Below, in pieces: positions 17,515-25,771 of a stretch of DNA of 64,000 bases. Position numbers and translations under genes: made by a program. Source of the stretch: Fluviicola sp. Lineage in GTDB: Bacteria > Bacteroidota > Bacteroidia > Flavobacteriales_D > Crocinitomicaceae. How positions within the stretch are numbered: position 1 is the stretch's first letter; the number at the start of each line of letters is the position of its first letter. The stretch spans positions 67,291 through 131,290 of the forward strand of contig NVXV01000009.1 in the NCBI GenBank assembly GCA_002734085.1, in the 5' to 3' direction. The notes under the pieces were generated by a model. It saw only the letters and a list, made by a program, of their open reading frames with translations. It made no database searches and had not been told where the DNA came from.

Positions 17515-19842
17515 TTAAAAACCTGCTATGGCTTTCTTCTTTTGTAGTGTTTGATAATTTTTTGCATGTTGATAAAATGATCTTAGTTCAGCACGCATGT
17601 CTACAGCTGCATCATGTAAATCTGTCTCTTCATTCATTCTTGCTACATCATCCAAACCTCCTGCTCTTAAGTGTTGTATGGCTGTATTAAAAGGATTTAG
17701 ATCTACATCTAGCTTAGCATGGACAAAAGGTACTAGCATAGCTAGTTGCGTAATTCTAGTGATTTCAGCACGATGTAAGTTATCCAGTACCAATAATTGT
17801 GCTGCTCCTTGTGTTCTGTCAGCAAAATGATTTAAGACTCCAAAGAGTGTTGCCACTTCATTCAGAACAATAATTGTTTGGGGACCTGTAAGTCCAGTTA
17901 TATAATAGTCGTCAAAGTTATCACTATGATCCTGTGGAGTATATGCTTTACCTACAACAGTTACTGGCGTTGATCCAAAACCATTTCCTTTCCATCTATC
18001 ATGAAAAGTCAATCCTCTGTTGGCAATATGTCCAGGTTGACCATACATCTTAATATCCCATCTATAATTATGAGTTTCATTACCTTGTTTTTTGGAGGCA
18101 TGTGCTTCCATGGTTACGTTGTCTTGAGCTGCTTTCATAATAACTGTTGCCCAATGCCAGTTCCATCGGCCATGATCCGTATAATTATAACCTCCTCCAA
18201 TTATACCATAAGCTTCTCCGATTTCAGGGTTAGTAACTTCATTCTGATTCCCCCCTCTGCCGACTCTTGCTTTTTTCTGCCGCTCAAGGTTAATAATATT
18301 AGCATTTAGTATTCCTACAAGTTCCTGTAAGAGGTTACGCATTCGGGTACCAGCGAAAAAAGTGAGATTATTTCCATAATTGGCAACATTTGCGTTATTA
18401 AAATATGTGGCAAGTCGGGCATTCTGGTTGGTTAACTGCAAAGCACGGTTTATAGTAGCTTTTGGGAAATTATGAGCATTATACAATGCAATCAGACTCT
18501 GCTGGAGCTGTTGTTGTTCTAAAACGGAATTATGTCTATTCCTGTAAGTGAGATCACTTGTCATCATTACGTGATGCTCAATCTGATTACGTTGTTCATC
18601 TAAATACCGGATCACTTGTTGTAAAACAGTAATGGAATGTGCTTTAGTAGTGTTAGTAATATATGTGTTTCCAGGTCCTACTGCAAAATTTGCTTGAAAA
18701 TGGCCGAAAAGACCGGTATTAGATATATTAATGTGTTGCATAACTAGATCGAATTGATCAGCATGTTGAATATCATCGTGCGAATTGAAACGATTATGGG
18801 CAGCTGCCGCTGTGCTAATCAATTCACCGATCCTCTCCCATCGATTATACCAGCCTTGTTTACGATTTTGGAGAGCCAGTGATTTCCCAATCATATTTCC
18901 GATCCGAGCTTTCTCATGACTGGAAGGCGGGAAAGCAAAATTGTTACCCAGGTGAGAGTCTTCTTTAAGATAACCACCAATAATAGAAACTGCACCTTTC
19001 TCACATTCGGAAGGCATCTCCACACGATTACCAACGCTTCTTCGTACTGTTAAATTTGCAGAGACGCCTGTTCTCAAGTTATCATTCTTGTCGGCAGTGT
19101 GAACTCGTGGTGTGGCTCTTCGTAAGGCAGGAACATTTTGCAGGTGAAGGTTAACAGCAGGTCCTTCCTCTAGTTCAATGCTTCCTTTTTTTTCTCGAAG
19201 AACTTGATTCGCAGCTCCAATATGAGCGTGAGTAGCATAAAGTTCTTTATTTTGATCGGCACTACCGACTGCTATACTAAAATCATTTGCCACATGATAA
19301 TCTCCACGTATAACATAACGTTGCACCACATTAGATGTGACCGAAGAACTGTAAGAATTTGAGTTGATATTCTTCATTTGTAAAGCTTTATTCCCCATCA
19401 CATCAGCCTCTTTCTCCAACCCCGCATCATCGTTAATATTTACTTTACCTTTCAATTGTTTAGTTGGAGTAACTCTTCCCTGTTTTTGTTGCACTACATG
19501 CCAGGCTTCATGCGGTAAATGTTTTTCTTGTCCGGAAGCGATATGTATTTGGTTTCCTTGTGCGAAAGCATGGGCTTGTAATTGTGCTGGCTGAGTAGAA
19601 TTGTAATGGACTTTCACATCACTCATATCCATTCCCGATAAGTTTTCAATACCTGATTTTAAATTATCGGGCATCCCTGTTTTATTTTCTTGACGTTGAA
19701 TAGGGGGTAGATTAGCCATTTGATTAACCCTTAATTGCTTTTTAGTTTCAGATCGGTTGTCGTGAAAATGAACTAACGGTTGATGCTGGTAGTCTTTATT
19801 TACAGATAAAGCAGTAGCTTTATTTTTTAGAGAAGTATACAT
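17515..19842 (-). CDS. Putative eCIS effector: DUF4157 module + C/H-containing domain
   Basis: 775 residues. The N-terminal module (about 50-155) is almost the same as in the flanking effectors, with HEAWH at 111-115 and a V-V-Q-R junction at 172-175. The rest differs from both neighbours. Candidate catalytic elements are EMPSECEKGAVSIIGG (C280) and, far downstream, EAYGIIGG, NWHWATVIMKAAQ (H563), DNVTMEAHA (E579), YRWDIKMYG and LTFHDRW. The H-W-A-T-V-I block followed by V-T-M-E and a W-x-x-x-M-Y-G is a pattern I associate with toxin-like domains in other DUF4157 proteins; the Cys-His order suggests a papain-like amidase or protease. The 290 residues between C280 and H563 are helical and polar, an unusually long insert. 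Stop-to-start distance to the next gene is 9 bp. Function unproven. Confidence 0.77.
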   Translation of the reverse strand: MYTSLKNKATALSVNKDYQHQPLVHFHDNRSETKKQLRVNQMANLPPIQRQENKTGMPDNLKSGIENLSGMDMSDVKVHYNSTQPAQLQAHAFAQGNQIHIASGQEKHLPHEAWHVVQQKQGRVTPTKQLKGKVNINDDAGLEKEADVMGNKALQMKNINSNSYSSSVTSNVVQRYVIRGDYHVANDFSIAVGSADQNKELYATHAHIGAANQVLREKKGSIELEEGPAVNLHLQNVPALRRATPRVHTADKNDNLRTGVSANLTVRRSVGNRVEMPSECEKGAVSIIGGYLKEDSHLGNNFAFPPSSHEKARIGNMIGKSLALQNRKQGWYNRWERIGELISTAAAAHNRFNSHDDIQHADQFDLVMQHINISNTGLFGHFQANFAVGPGNTYITNTTKAHSITVLQQVIRYLDEQRNQIEHHVMMTSDLTYRNRHNSVLEQQQLQQSLIALYNAHNFPKATINRALQLTNQNARLATYFNNANVANYGNNLTFFAGTRMRNLLQELVGILNANIINLERQKKARVGRGGNQNEVTNPEIGEAYGIIGGGYNYTDHGRWNWHWATVIMKAAQDNVTMEAHASKKQGNETHNYRWDIKMYGQPGHIANRGLTFHDRWKGNGFGSTPVTVVGKAYTPQDHSDNFDDYYITGLTGPQTIIVLNEVATLFGVLNHFADRTQGAAQLLVLDNLHRAEITRITQLAMLVPFVHAKLDVDLNPFNTAIQHLRAGGLDDVARMNEETDLHDAAVDMRAELRSFYQHAKNYQTLQKKKAIAGF
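19378..19689 (-). repeat. Effector N-terminal module repeat, copy 2
   Basis: Second of three same-strand copies of the DUF4157-coding DNA. It appears closest to copy 1 in the HExxH region and closest to copy 3 in the stretch coding for NKTGMPDNLKSGIENLSG, a mosaic that would fit past gene conversion. This is judged by eye, without a computed alignment. Confidence 0.78.
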
Positions 19843-19890
19843 TTTTATATTTAAGGTTAAATGATTTATTGTTTGATTATAAATAGAGTT

Positions 19891-22065
19891 TTATTGCCCT
19901 TTATGGATCCATTGTTTTTTCATCCAGGCTGTATTTCCAATGTAGCCAGATAATCCAAAGTCTCCGGAACTTATTATTTTTACCTCATACCATGTATTGG
20001 GGAACTTAGTGTATTTTTCACCTGTAATTTCTACAGATGTTGCTCCCCATCTGAATGTTGTTATGGCGCCAGAATTGATAGCTCCCTTATCCGAACATAA
20101 ACTTATACCATAAAAAACAGGGCGTTTTCCAGTTTTAAAAGGGCTTTCATCATACCCTTTATTATACCCATCTTCATAACCAGTACAGTAATGTTCATTA
20201 TGACTCCAGCAAAAATAGAAGTTGTCATTAAAACCAGCTTGATAGCCTGCTTTGTAACCATTTTTTTCCTGAACACCATCAGCATGTCCCTCTCTGTAAG
20301 AGTGATCAAACCATCTACCATGATAATTTTCGTCAAGATCCGTAGAGCGTTTGCCATCTTCTTTTCCATAATGATATTGCCTCGTTTCTTCATAGCCTTT
20401 ATCATATCCTTTTTCATACCCTCTAGCATAAGAGCCTTCTAATCCATGTTCATAATAAGAGTATCTATATGCACCGTCTTCATATGCACTGCTCCCATTA
20501 GCATATCCCCAATCGTAGCCTGCACCATATAGTAGGTTGTTAAGTGCCAATATTTCACTTCCACTTTCTTTCGCTTGAAGTTCTAATGACTCTATCGTTT
20601 TATTTAAATCTGAAACATCACCTCTTAAATCTTTCAGAAGACCAATTAACCCTTCCCTGTTTTCAACAACACTTTTTAGTAATGTGCCAGTCGTTAGTAC
20701 AAGTTCTTCTGGTTGGATAGTAGTTTTGGCAGCACTCCCTCTACTAAAAATACCTGGTTGGGGATTAACAGGTCCGCCTTTATCATCTAAGTTGGATGCG
20801 CCACCAACCAATGGAGAAGCCATATTGATGTCTTTTTTGTGTTCAGCGCTATGTCTGTTTCCAACTGTATTGTATTGGTACCAGTGTGCTTTAAGTTTTG
20901 ATGCATACCTTACTTTTACACGCTTATTACCACCAAATAAATGTTCAAGATTAATACCGTGAGGTAAAGAAGGGGGCAGTTTAGTTATTTTTGTATCTGT
21001 AGATAAATAATCTTTTTGATCGTCAGTGTATTCAATTCCAATACTATAGTGGAACCAGGCCCCATCATTGTTCACAGGATCACGCACTTCTTTTTCTATG
21101 TTTGAGGCTTCTAACGTATTAGCACTTCCTGAAAATGCGGTTAGATTTCTTGCATCATTTCCGGGTCCACCGAGTTTTTCATTGAGTAAATGACCAGAAA
21201 CATATGATTTGCCTGATAGTGTAGCAAATGCTTTGACTCTAGCGAGTGCATTTGCTACACTAGGACTTGAGCCAAGATTATGATCAGGTCCTATTTTGGC
21301 TGTCATTCCTGTTCCTTCTTTAGAAACTGCATCAATAGGTTGCCAGGTTATTTCAGATTTAATTCCACCTGCAAATACTCCATCTAATTGAGCTCCTCTT
21401 CCTTCTTCTTTTCCAACCTTACTAATATCTTCATCACCTCTTTTCCCTCTAAAAGGAGTCCAACTAAACGTGGCGCCCCTTTGATCCAAAATATCCTGAT
21501 CTCGTACTAAATTTCTCTGGATTATTCCTCTCGAATCTATATTGGCATTGTTTGTTTTTAACTGTTTTAAATGATTTGAATTCATTTGTAAAGCCTTGGC
21601 TCCCATTACATCCGCTTCCCTCTCTAATCCATCATCATCATTAATGTTGACTTTGCCTTTTACTTTTAACTGTTTAGTAGTAGCAACCCTTCCCTGCTTT
21701 TGCTGTACCACATGCCAGGCTTCATGGGGTAAATGTTTTTCTTGTCCAGCTCCTAAATGAATCTGGTTCCCCTGAGCAAAAGCATGAGCTTGTAATTGGG
21801 CAGGCTGGGAGGAGTTATAATGTACTTTTACATCACTCATATCAAGCCCAGATAAGTTTTCAATGCCTGATTTTAAATTATCGGGCATGCCTGTTTTATT
21901 TTCTTTAAGCTGATTTGGATTGGCTATCTTTTGTACTTTTAATTGCACTGTGTGTTCAGTTCGATTGTTCTTAAATTGGACAGACTGCTTATTACCAGAG
22001 ACGTTGTTTAAAGAAGGCAAAATATGCTGATGCTTTCCTTTTAGGTTAGTTTGCGACTGTATCAT
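19891..22065 (-). CDS. Putative eCIS effector: DUF4157 module + nuclease-like domain + Gly-Tyr repeats + SH3-like end
   Basis: 724 residues, probably first in the effector operon. The DUF4157 module spans about 57-161 (HEAWH at 114-118), with an I-I-Q-R junction at 181-184. Residues about 225-350 contain YVSGHLLNEKLGGPGNDARN (H292) followed by LTAFSGSANTLEASNIEKEV, resembling the G-H-L-x-N-x-x-x-G-G...N-L-T core of non-specific DNA/RNA endonucleases of the His-Me finger type. A helical linker (450-510) leads to residues 513-645, dense in G-Y-x-x-G-Y spacing (SYARGYEKGYDKGYEE, NGYKAGYQAGF, TGYEDGYNKGYDE). The last 60 residues (TWYEVKIISSGDFGLSGYIG, AWMKKQW) look like a bacterial SH3-type domain. 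Nuclease activity is inferred. The repeat/SH3 tail might help cell-surface binding; that is speculation. Confidence 0.78.
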   Translation of the reverse strand: MIQSQTNLKGKHQHILPSLNNVSGNKQSVQFKNNRTEHTVQLKVQKIANPNQLKENKTGMPDNLKSGIENLSGLDMSDVKVHYNSSQPAQLQAHAFAQGNQIHLGAGQEKHLPHEAWHVVQQKQGRVATTKQLKVKGKVNINDDDGLEREADVMGAKALQMNSNHLKQLKTNNANIDSRGIIQRNLVRDQDILDQRGATFSWTPFRGKRGDEDISKVGKEEGRGAQLDGVFAGGIKSEITWQPIDAVSKEGTGMTAKIGPDHNLGSSPSVANALARVKAFATLSGKSYVSGHLLNEKLGGPGNDARNLTAFSGSANTLEASNIEKEVRDPVNNDGAWFHYSIGIEYTDDQKDYLSTDTKITKLPPSLPHGINLEHLFGGNKRVKVRYASKLKAHWYQYNTVGNRHSAEHKKDINMASPLVGGASNLDDKGGPVNPQPGIFSRGSAAKTTIQPEELVLTTGTLLKSVVENREGLIGLLKDLRGDVSDLNKTIESLELQAKESGSEILALNNLLYGAGYDWGYANGSSAYEDGAYRYSYYEHGLEGSYARGYEKGYDKGYEETRQYHYGKEDGKRSTDLDENYHGRWFDHSYREGHADGVQEKNGYKAGYQAGFNDNFYFCWSHNEHYCTGYEDGYNKGYDESPFKTGKRPVFYGISLCSDKGAINSGAITTFRWGATSVEITGEKYTKFPNTWYEVKIISSGDFGLSGYIGNTAWMKKQWIHKGQ
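21583..21897 (-). repeat. Effector N-terminal module repeat, copy 3
   Basis: Third copy of the DUF4157-coding DNA. It differs from the others by a two-residue insertion (KQLKVKGKVN against KQLKGKVN) and by HLGAGQEKHLPHEAWH in place of HIASGQ. It is the most divergent of the three at DNA level, but still plainly the same module. Confidence 0.77.
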
Positions 22066-22431
22066 TAGCGATTATTTGTTGCGTAAAGGTTATAAGTTTA
22101 AACTCGTACTTTAATACATCACTAAAAATAAACATTTTTCTCTAAAACGTATAACCATTCTTTACTTTTTTATTTAGCCGATCAAATTGTTATCCGCTTA
22201 ATTTAGAGTCTTTTGTAATTGTAACTTTTTTATTAAAATTTTTTCAGATACTTAATTTGCATCAAAAAATTATTGATAAGCTTTACAACTACTCAACACC
22301 ATAGAGGAGAAAAGCGTGAGGTATTGAAGCTAGCAGTCAACACAATATGAGATAATTTAGATAATGTAAAAGATGACTTTTTATTTCAACTAGATAAAAG
22401 AGAGTCAATCGTTAATCTTAATTAAAAAGTC
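22066..22431. other. Intergenic region upstream of the effector operon
   Basis: 366 bp of AT-rich sequence with no credible open frame. It must hold the promoter of the leftward effector operon and the 3' end of the MATE transcript. I found no exact TAnnTTTG element reading leftward. The closest, TACGTTTT near 22143-22150 on the - strand, has one mismatch and no TTTG at a suitable distance. No convincing terminator hairpin was seen. Confidence 0.5.
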
Positions 22432-23814
22432 TTACAATTCAACTTTCTTCCATCTTCCTCTCCTAAACCAATAAATTGCGACTAAAGCATGCAACGAATG
22501 ACAAAAAGCAATCGTAATAAAAATCCCCAGCATTTCCAATTCCATAAAAATTGCCAAGAAAAAAGCCAAAGGAATTTCGAGTAAAAGAAAAACAAAAATA
22601 TTAATAAACATGGGCGTTCGAGTATCCCCAGCACCATTAAAAGCCTGAATCATTACCATACCCACACCAAAGAACACGTAACCCAAAACAATTACACGAA
22701 GACCAGTACTAATAATATCAATAACCTCTGGCGATTGAATAAACCACGAAGCAATAACATTAGCAAAAACTAAATACAATAAAGTAACAACAAGAAGAAA
22801 TAAAACATTATACCTGGCAGTTAACCACACTGCCATTGAAGCACGTTTAACCTTCTTTGCACCCAGGTTTTGTCCAACTAGAGTAGAAGCAGCAGCACTT
22901 AATCCCCAGGCAGGCATTAAGGTAAACATCAATATTCGAAATGTAATTGTTAAACCTGCAACCGCATCATCTCCAAAACCTGCAGCCATACGAATGAGGA
23001 CAATCCAGGCAACAGAGTCAATTAAAAACTGTCCCATTCCTGCAGCTGATATACTTACAATTCTCTTTATCACTGACCATTTTATAATAATATGCTCTTT
23101 CAGAACGACCAACAAATGTTTTCCGTTCATCAAATGATACAATTGGTAAATAACGCCAATGCTCCGACCAATTGTTGTAGCCCACGCAGCACCCACCAAC
23201 CCAAAACCTTCCCATTGACCTAGCCCAAAAATAAGTACCGGATCCAACACTATGTTAATCCCATTAGACAACCATAATGCCCGCATAGCAAGATGAGGTT
23301 GACCAGCTCCACGAAAAGCACCATTGATTAAAAACAATAGCATAATGGCTAGATTTCCTGCAAAAATAATTTGAGTGTACGGTACACCGATGGCAAGTAC
23401 CTCATTACTAGCACCCATTAGGACTAAGATATCCTCAGCAAATATAAACCCGAAAACGGCAATTACCACAGAAGATAAGCCTCCTAAGAAAAGTAGTTGA
23501 AAAGCAGCTGAACCAGCCTCCTTAAAATTTTTCTCTCCAAATCGTCGTGCAACCATTGCAGTGGCAGCCATACTCAATCCAACACCCACAGAGTAGACAA
23601 TCATCAAAACAGCTTCAGTTAATCCAACTGTTGCAGCAGCCTGTTCCCCTAACTTGCCTACGAAGAAAATATCCACAACAGCAAATAATGATTCCATGAT
23701 CATTTCTAATATCATTGGAACAGAAAGAACAAAAATTGCTGTTTTTAGATTTACTTTTGTATAATCTTGTTCTTTACCTAAAAAGGCATCTTTAAATAAC
23801 TTCCAGCGTGACAT
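22432..23814 (-). CDS. MATE family multidrug/Na+ efflux transporter
   Basis: A 460-residue polytopic inner-membrane protein with about 12 hydrophobic segments in two halves, the usual MATE length. Family marks include VPMILEMIMESLFAVVDIFF in helix 1 with VGKLG after it, ATVGLTEAVLMIVYSVGVGL, the GAFRGAGQPHLAMRA loop in the first half and its second-half counterpart QAFNGAGDTRTPMF. These transporters export cationic drugs or metabolites by Na+ or H+ antiport; the substrate cannot be read from sequence. It is transcribed alone, with a long noncoding region upstream containing twin palindromes. Nothing links it to the injection system except position. Confidence 0.93.
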   Translation of the reverse strand: MSRWKLFKDAFLGKEQDYTKVNLKTAIFVLSVPMILEMIMESLFAVVDIFFVGKLGEQAAATVGLTEAVLMIVYSVGVGLSMAATAMVARRFGEKNFKEAGSAAFQLLFLGGLSSVVIAVFGFIFAEDILVLMGASNEVLAIGVPYTQIIFAGNLAIMLLFLINGAFRGAGQPHLAMRALWLSNGINIVLDPVLIFGLGQWEGFGLVGAAWATTIGRSIGVIYQLYHLMNGKHLLVVLKEHIIIKWSVIKRIVSISAAGMGQFLIDSVAWIVLIRMAAGFGDDAVAGLTITFRILMFTLMPAWGLSAAASTLVGQNLGAKKVKRASMAVWLTARYNVLFLLVVTLLYLVFANVIASWFIQSPEVIDIISTGLRVIVLGYVFFGVGMVMIQAFNGAGDTRTPMFINIFVFLLLEIPLAFFLAIFMELEMLGIFITIAFCHSLHALVAIYWFRRGRWKKVEL

Positions 23815-24418
23815 CTATTGCTTTATAAATGATATTAAATAGTATAAAATCTTCAGGAAAACCTATTAAACCTATTTTATGAGACAGATTTAACTTGAAA
23901 TACTGTTAAACAATTACAAATATAAAACTTAACTAGTTTATAAGTTTATTAAATGATTAACTAGTTTAACTTTTACTACATAAAATAATAGATGTCAATT
24001 ACAATTGATTTATTCTTTATCCTTTCCTGACGATTTGATAGAATTCAAAAGAACACTGGAATCTGTTTGAACTAGTGGTAAGGGGATATAAACATATAGT
24101 TGAGTTGGACTGTGAATAATAGATACAGTGTCAAAAAGTGAAGGATTATCGCGATTTAAAGTCAAGAATTACAAGGTTTTAGTTACAGATGAATTGGTTG
24201 AATAACTCTGTTTCTGTTTGTCGTTGAGTCACTCCTTGGTAATATAAACAGTTATATACATTAGAGTTTATCAAAACTCTTCATTAGTTGTAATCTTTGC
24301 TTAGTTATGTATTATGAAAGGAGCTAATGTAATAATAGATAGATGTATCAGGTTTTGAAGTTAATCGAAAAGAAGTGATTAAATCTCGAATAGAGATAGC
24401 TTTTTCAAGTGAGACGAA
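23815..24418. other. Long noncoding region between MATE and murF
   Basis: About 600 bp with many stops in all frames. Apart from the twin palindromes at 23929-23968 and a short repeat (AACCTATT twice, near 23860-23876) I see no gene, tRNA-like fold or hairpin terminator. It serves as the upstream region of the MATE gene and the 3' region of murF. It could contain a small RNA or an old gene remnant, but nothing supports either. Confidence 0.5.
23929..23968. promoter_or_regulatory. Twin palindromic sites, candidate operator of the MATE gene
   Basis: Two exact copies of TTAACTAGTTTA (23929-23940 and 23957-23968), 28 bp apart start to start, each centred on the palindrome AACTAGTT. The first extends as an imperfect inverted repeat with outer arms AACTTA and TAAGTT. 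They lie 115-155 bp upstream of the MATE start. Paired palindromes in front of an exporter gene are a common arrangement for TetR- or MarR-type repressor sites. No regulator gene lies next to it, and the distance from the start is large, so this is a candidate only. Confidence 0.4.
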
Positions 24419-25708
24419 TCATAAAATATCCTTCAAAACCTCCAATTTAATACTACGAGACCCTTTCAGTAATATTAAATTGTTTTTCGGAGATGCAGTT
24501 CCTAAGAACTCTTTAGCTGTATATGTAGACTCAAAAACCATTATGGAGTCATCGGATTTAGCAATTTCTGAATAAATCGACCCAACAAATATTCCTTGGA
24601 GGTTGAGCTCTTTTGTAAGCGCGATGATTTCTTGGTGAAAACGAGTACTTTCTTTACCTAATTCGAGCATGTCGCCTAGTACAAAGAACTTTTCATCGCT
24701 TCTCATCATACTAAAGCTCTCAATTGCTGATTTAACGCTAGTAGGGTTAGCGTTGTACGCATCTAAGATTAATGTATTATTTTTTGTTTTAAGTATCTGA
24801 GAACGGTTGTTGCTAGACTCATATTCTGAAATCCCTTTGTTGATTAGATCAGGATCAATTTCGAAGTAGTGGCCAATAGATATTGCCGCCAACATATTGT
24901 AGAAATTATACTTCCCGATAATCTTTGTCTTGATGGCTTCTGAATGATAGTCACCACTCGACCATTTAAATTCCACCTCAGGAATAAACTCTAACAACTG
25001 ACCATGCACATCGCTTTCTTTGCTAGTTCCGTAGCTAAATGATTCTATTCCTGTTGGCAGATTGTTTACAAGCACTTCATCATCTTGATTATAGAATAAT
25101 GTTCCACCCACTGATTCAATGGCGTCGTACAATTCTTTCTTAGTAGTTAAAACACCTTCATAACTTCCGAAGCCTTCAATATGCGCAGCACCAATATTAG
25201 TTATGATACCGTGTGTTGGATTAGCAATGTCTGTAAGCTCTTTGATATCCTTTAATTTACTTGCTCCCATTTCTATGATCGCTATATCGTGATCATTCGT
25301 GAGTTGGAGTAGGGTAAGGGGTGCTCCAATGTGATTGTTTAAGTTTCCTTGCGTAAATAACACATTGAATTTTTGAGTAAGGACATTTGCCATTAACTCC
25401 TTTGTTGTCGTTTTTCCATTAGAACCTGTTATTCCAATAATTGGAATACTAAATTTTTCTCTATGATGATTGGCTAATTTTTGGAGAAATACTAATCCGT
25501 TTTCAACGTAGAATATTCTTTCGTTGTCAGCATATTCCTTTTCATCTACAATAGCATATTTGGCTCCTTTTTTTATCGCATCGTCAGCAAATTCATTACC
25601 GTTGAAGTTTTCACCTTTTAGCGCGATGTAAAGAACATCTTTTCCAATTTTCCTTGTATCTGTTGAGATAGAGGAGCACTCGTAGAATAAATTAAATAAT
25701 TGCTGCAT
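24419..25708 (-). CDS. murF: UDP-N-acetylmuramoyl-tripeptide--D-alanyl-D-alanine ligase
   Basis: A 429-residue Mur ligase that adds D-Ala-D-Ala to UDP-MurNAc-tripeptide with ATP in the cytoplasm, the last soluble step of peptidoglycan precursor synthesis. The N-terminal substrate domain has SSISTDTRKIGKDVLYIALK and GENFNG. The ATP loop is GITGSNGKTTTKE (about residue 93). The central domain has TQGNLNNHIGAPLTLLQL and IEMGASKLKDI, and the C-terminal domain has LILDAYNANPTSVKSAIESF and FVLGDMLELG. Length is typical. It follows gldJ on the same strand with a terminator between them; the gldJ-murF order is also found in Flavobacterium. Confidence 0.95.
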   Translation of the reverse strand: MQQLFNLFYECSSISTDTRKIGKDVLYIALKGENFNGNEFADDAIKKGAKYAIVDEKEYADNERIFYVENGLVFLQKLANHHREKFSIPIIGITGSNGKTTTKELMANVLTQKFNVLFTQGNLNNHIGAPLTLLQLTNDHDIAIIEMGASKLKDIKELTDIANPTHGIITNIGAAHIEGFGSYEGVLTTKKELYDAIESVGGTLFYNQDDEVLVNNLPTGIESFSYGTSKESDVHGQLLEFIPEVEFKWSSGDYHSEAIKTKIIGKYNFYNMLAAISIGHYFEIDPDLINKGISEYESSNNRSQILKTKNNTLILDAYNANPTSVKSAIESFSMMRSDEKFFVLGDMLELGKESTRFHQEIIALTKELNLQGIFVGSIYSEIAKSDDSIMVFESTYTAKEFLGTASPKNNLILLKGSRSIKLEVLKDIL

Positions 25709-25711
25709 ATC

Positions 25712-25749
25712 AATAAATAAAAAAAGCCCTGATAAAAATATCAGGGCTT
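25712..25749 (-). terminator. Intrinsic terminator after gldJ
   Basis: Perfect 11-bp stem AAGCCCTGATA (25724-25734) and TATCAGGGCTT (25739-25749) with an AAAA loop. On the - strand it runs into a T-rich tract (A-rich at 25712-25725 on +). It ends the gldJ transcript before murF. Confidence 0.88.
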
Positions 25750-25771
25750 AAATATAATGAAATTTGAAATT

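Noticed and set aside
17009-19594. Cysteine-rich + strand open frames at 17009-17221 and 19364-19594 that look alike
   Set aside because: Both are antisense to the conserved DUF4157 DNA. They resemble each other only because the coding strand is repeated.
20103-20442. Met/Lys-rich - strand frame (20103-20429) and hydrophobic + frame (20191-20442)
   Set aside because: Both are shadows of the Gly-Tyr repeat region of payload 3; no start context and biased composition.
14884-22065. Three similar module copies as a CRISPR or transposon array
   Set aside because: The units are about 310 bp, coding and 2 kb apart, with no spacers, inverted ends or transposase.
23815-24418. Possible hidden gene or tRNA in the 600-bp gap
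   Set aside because: Frames are interrupted throughout, and no cloverleaf-like or T-loop sequence was found by eye.
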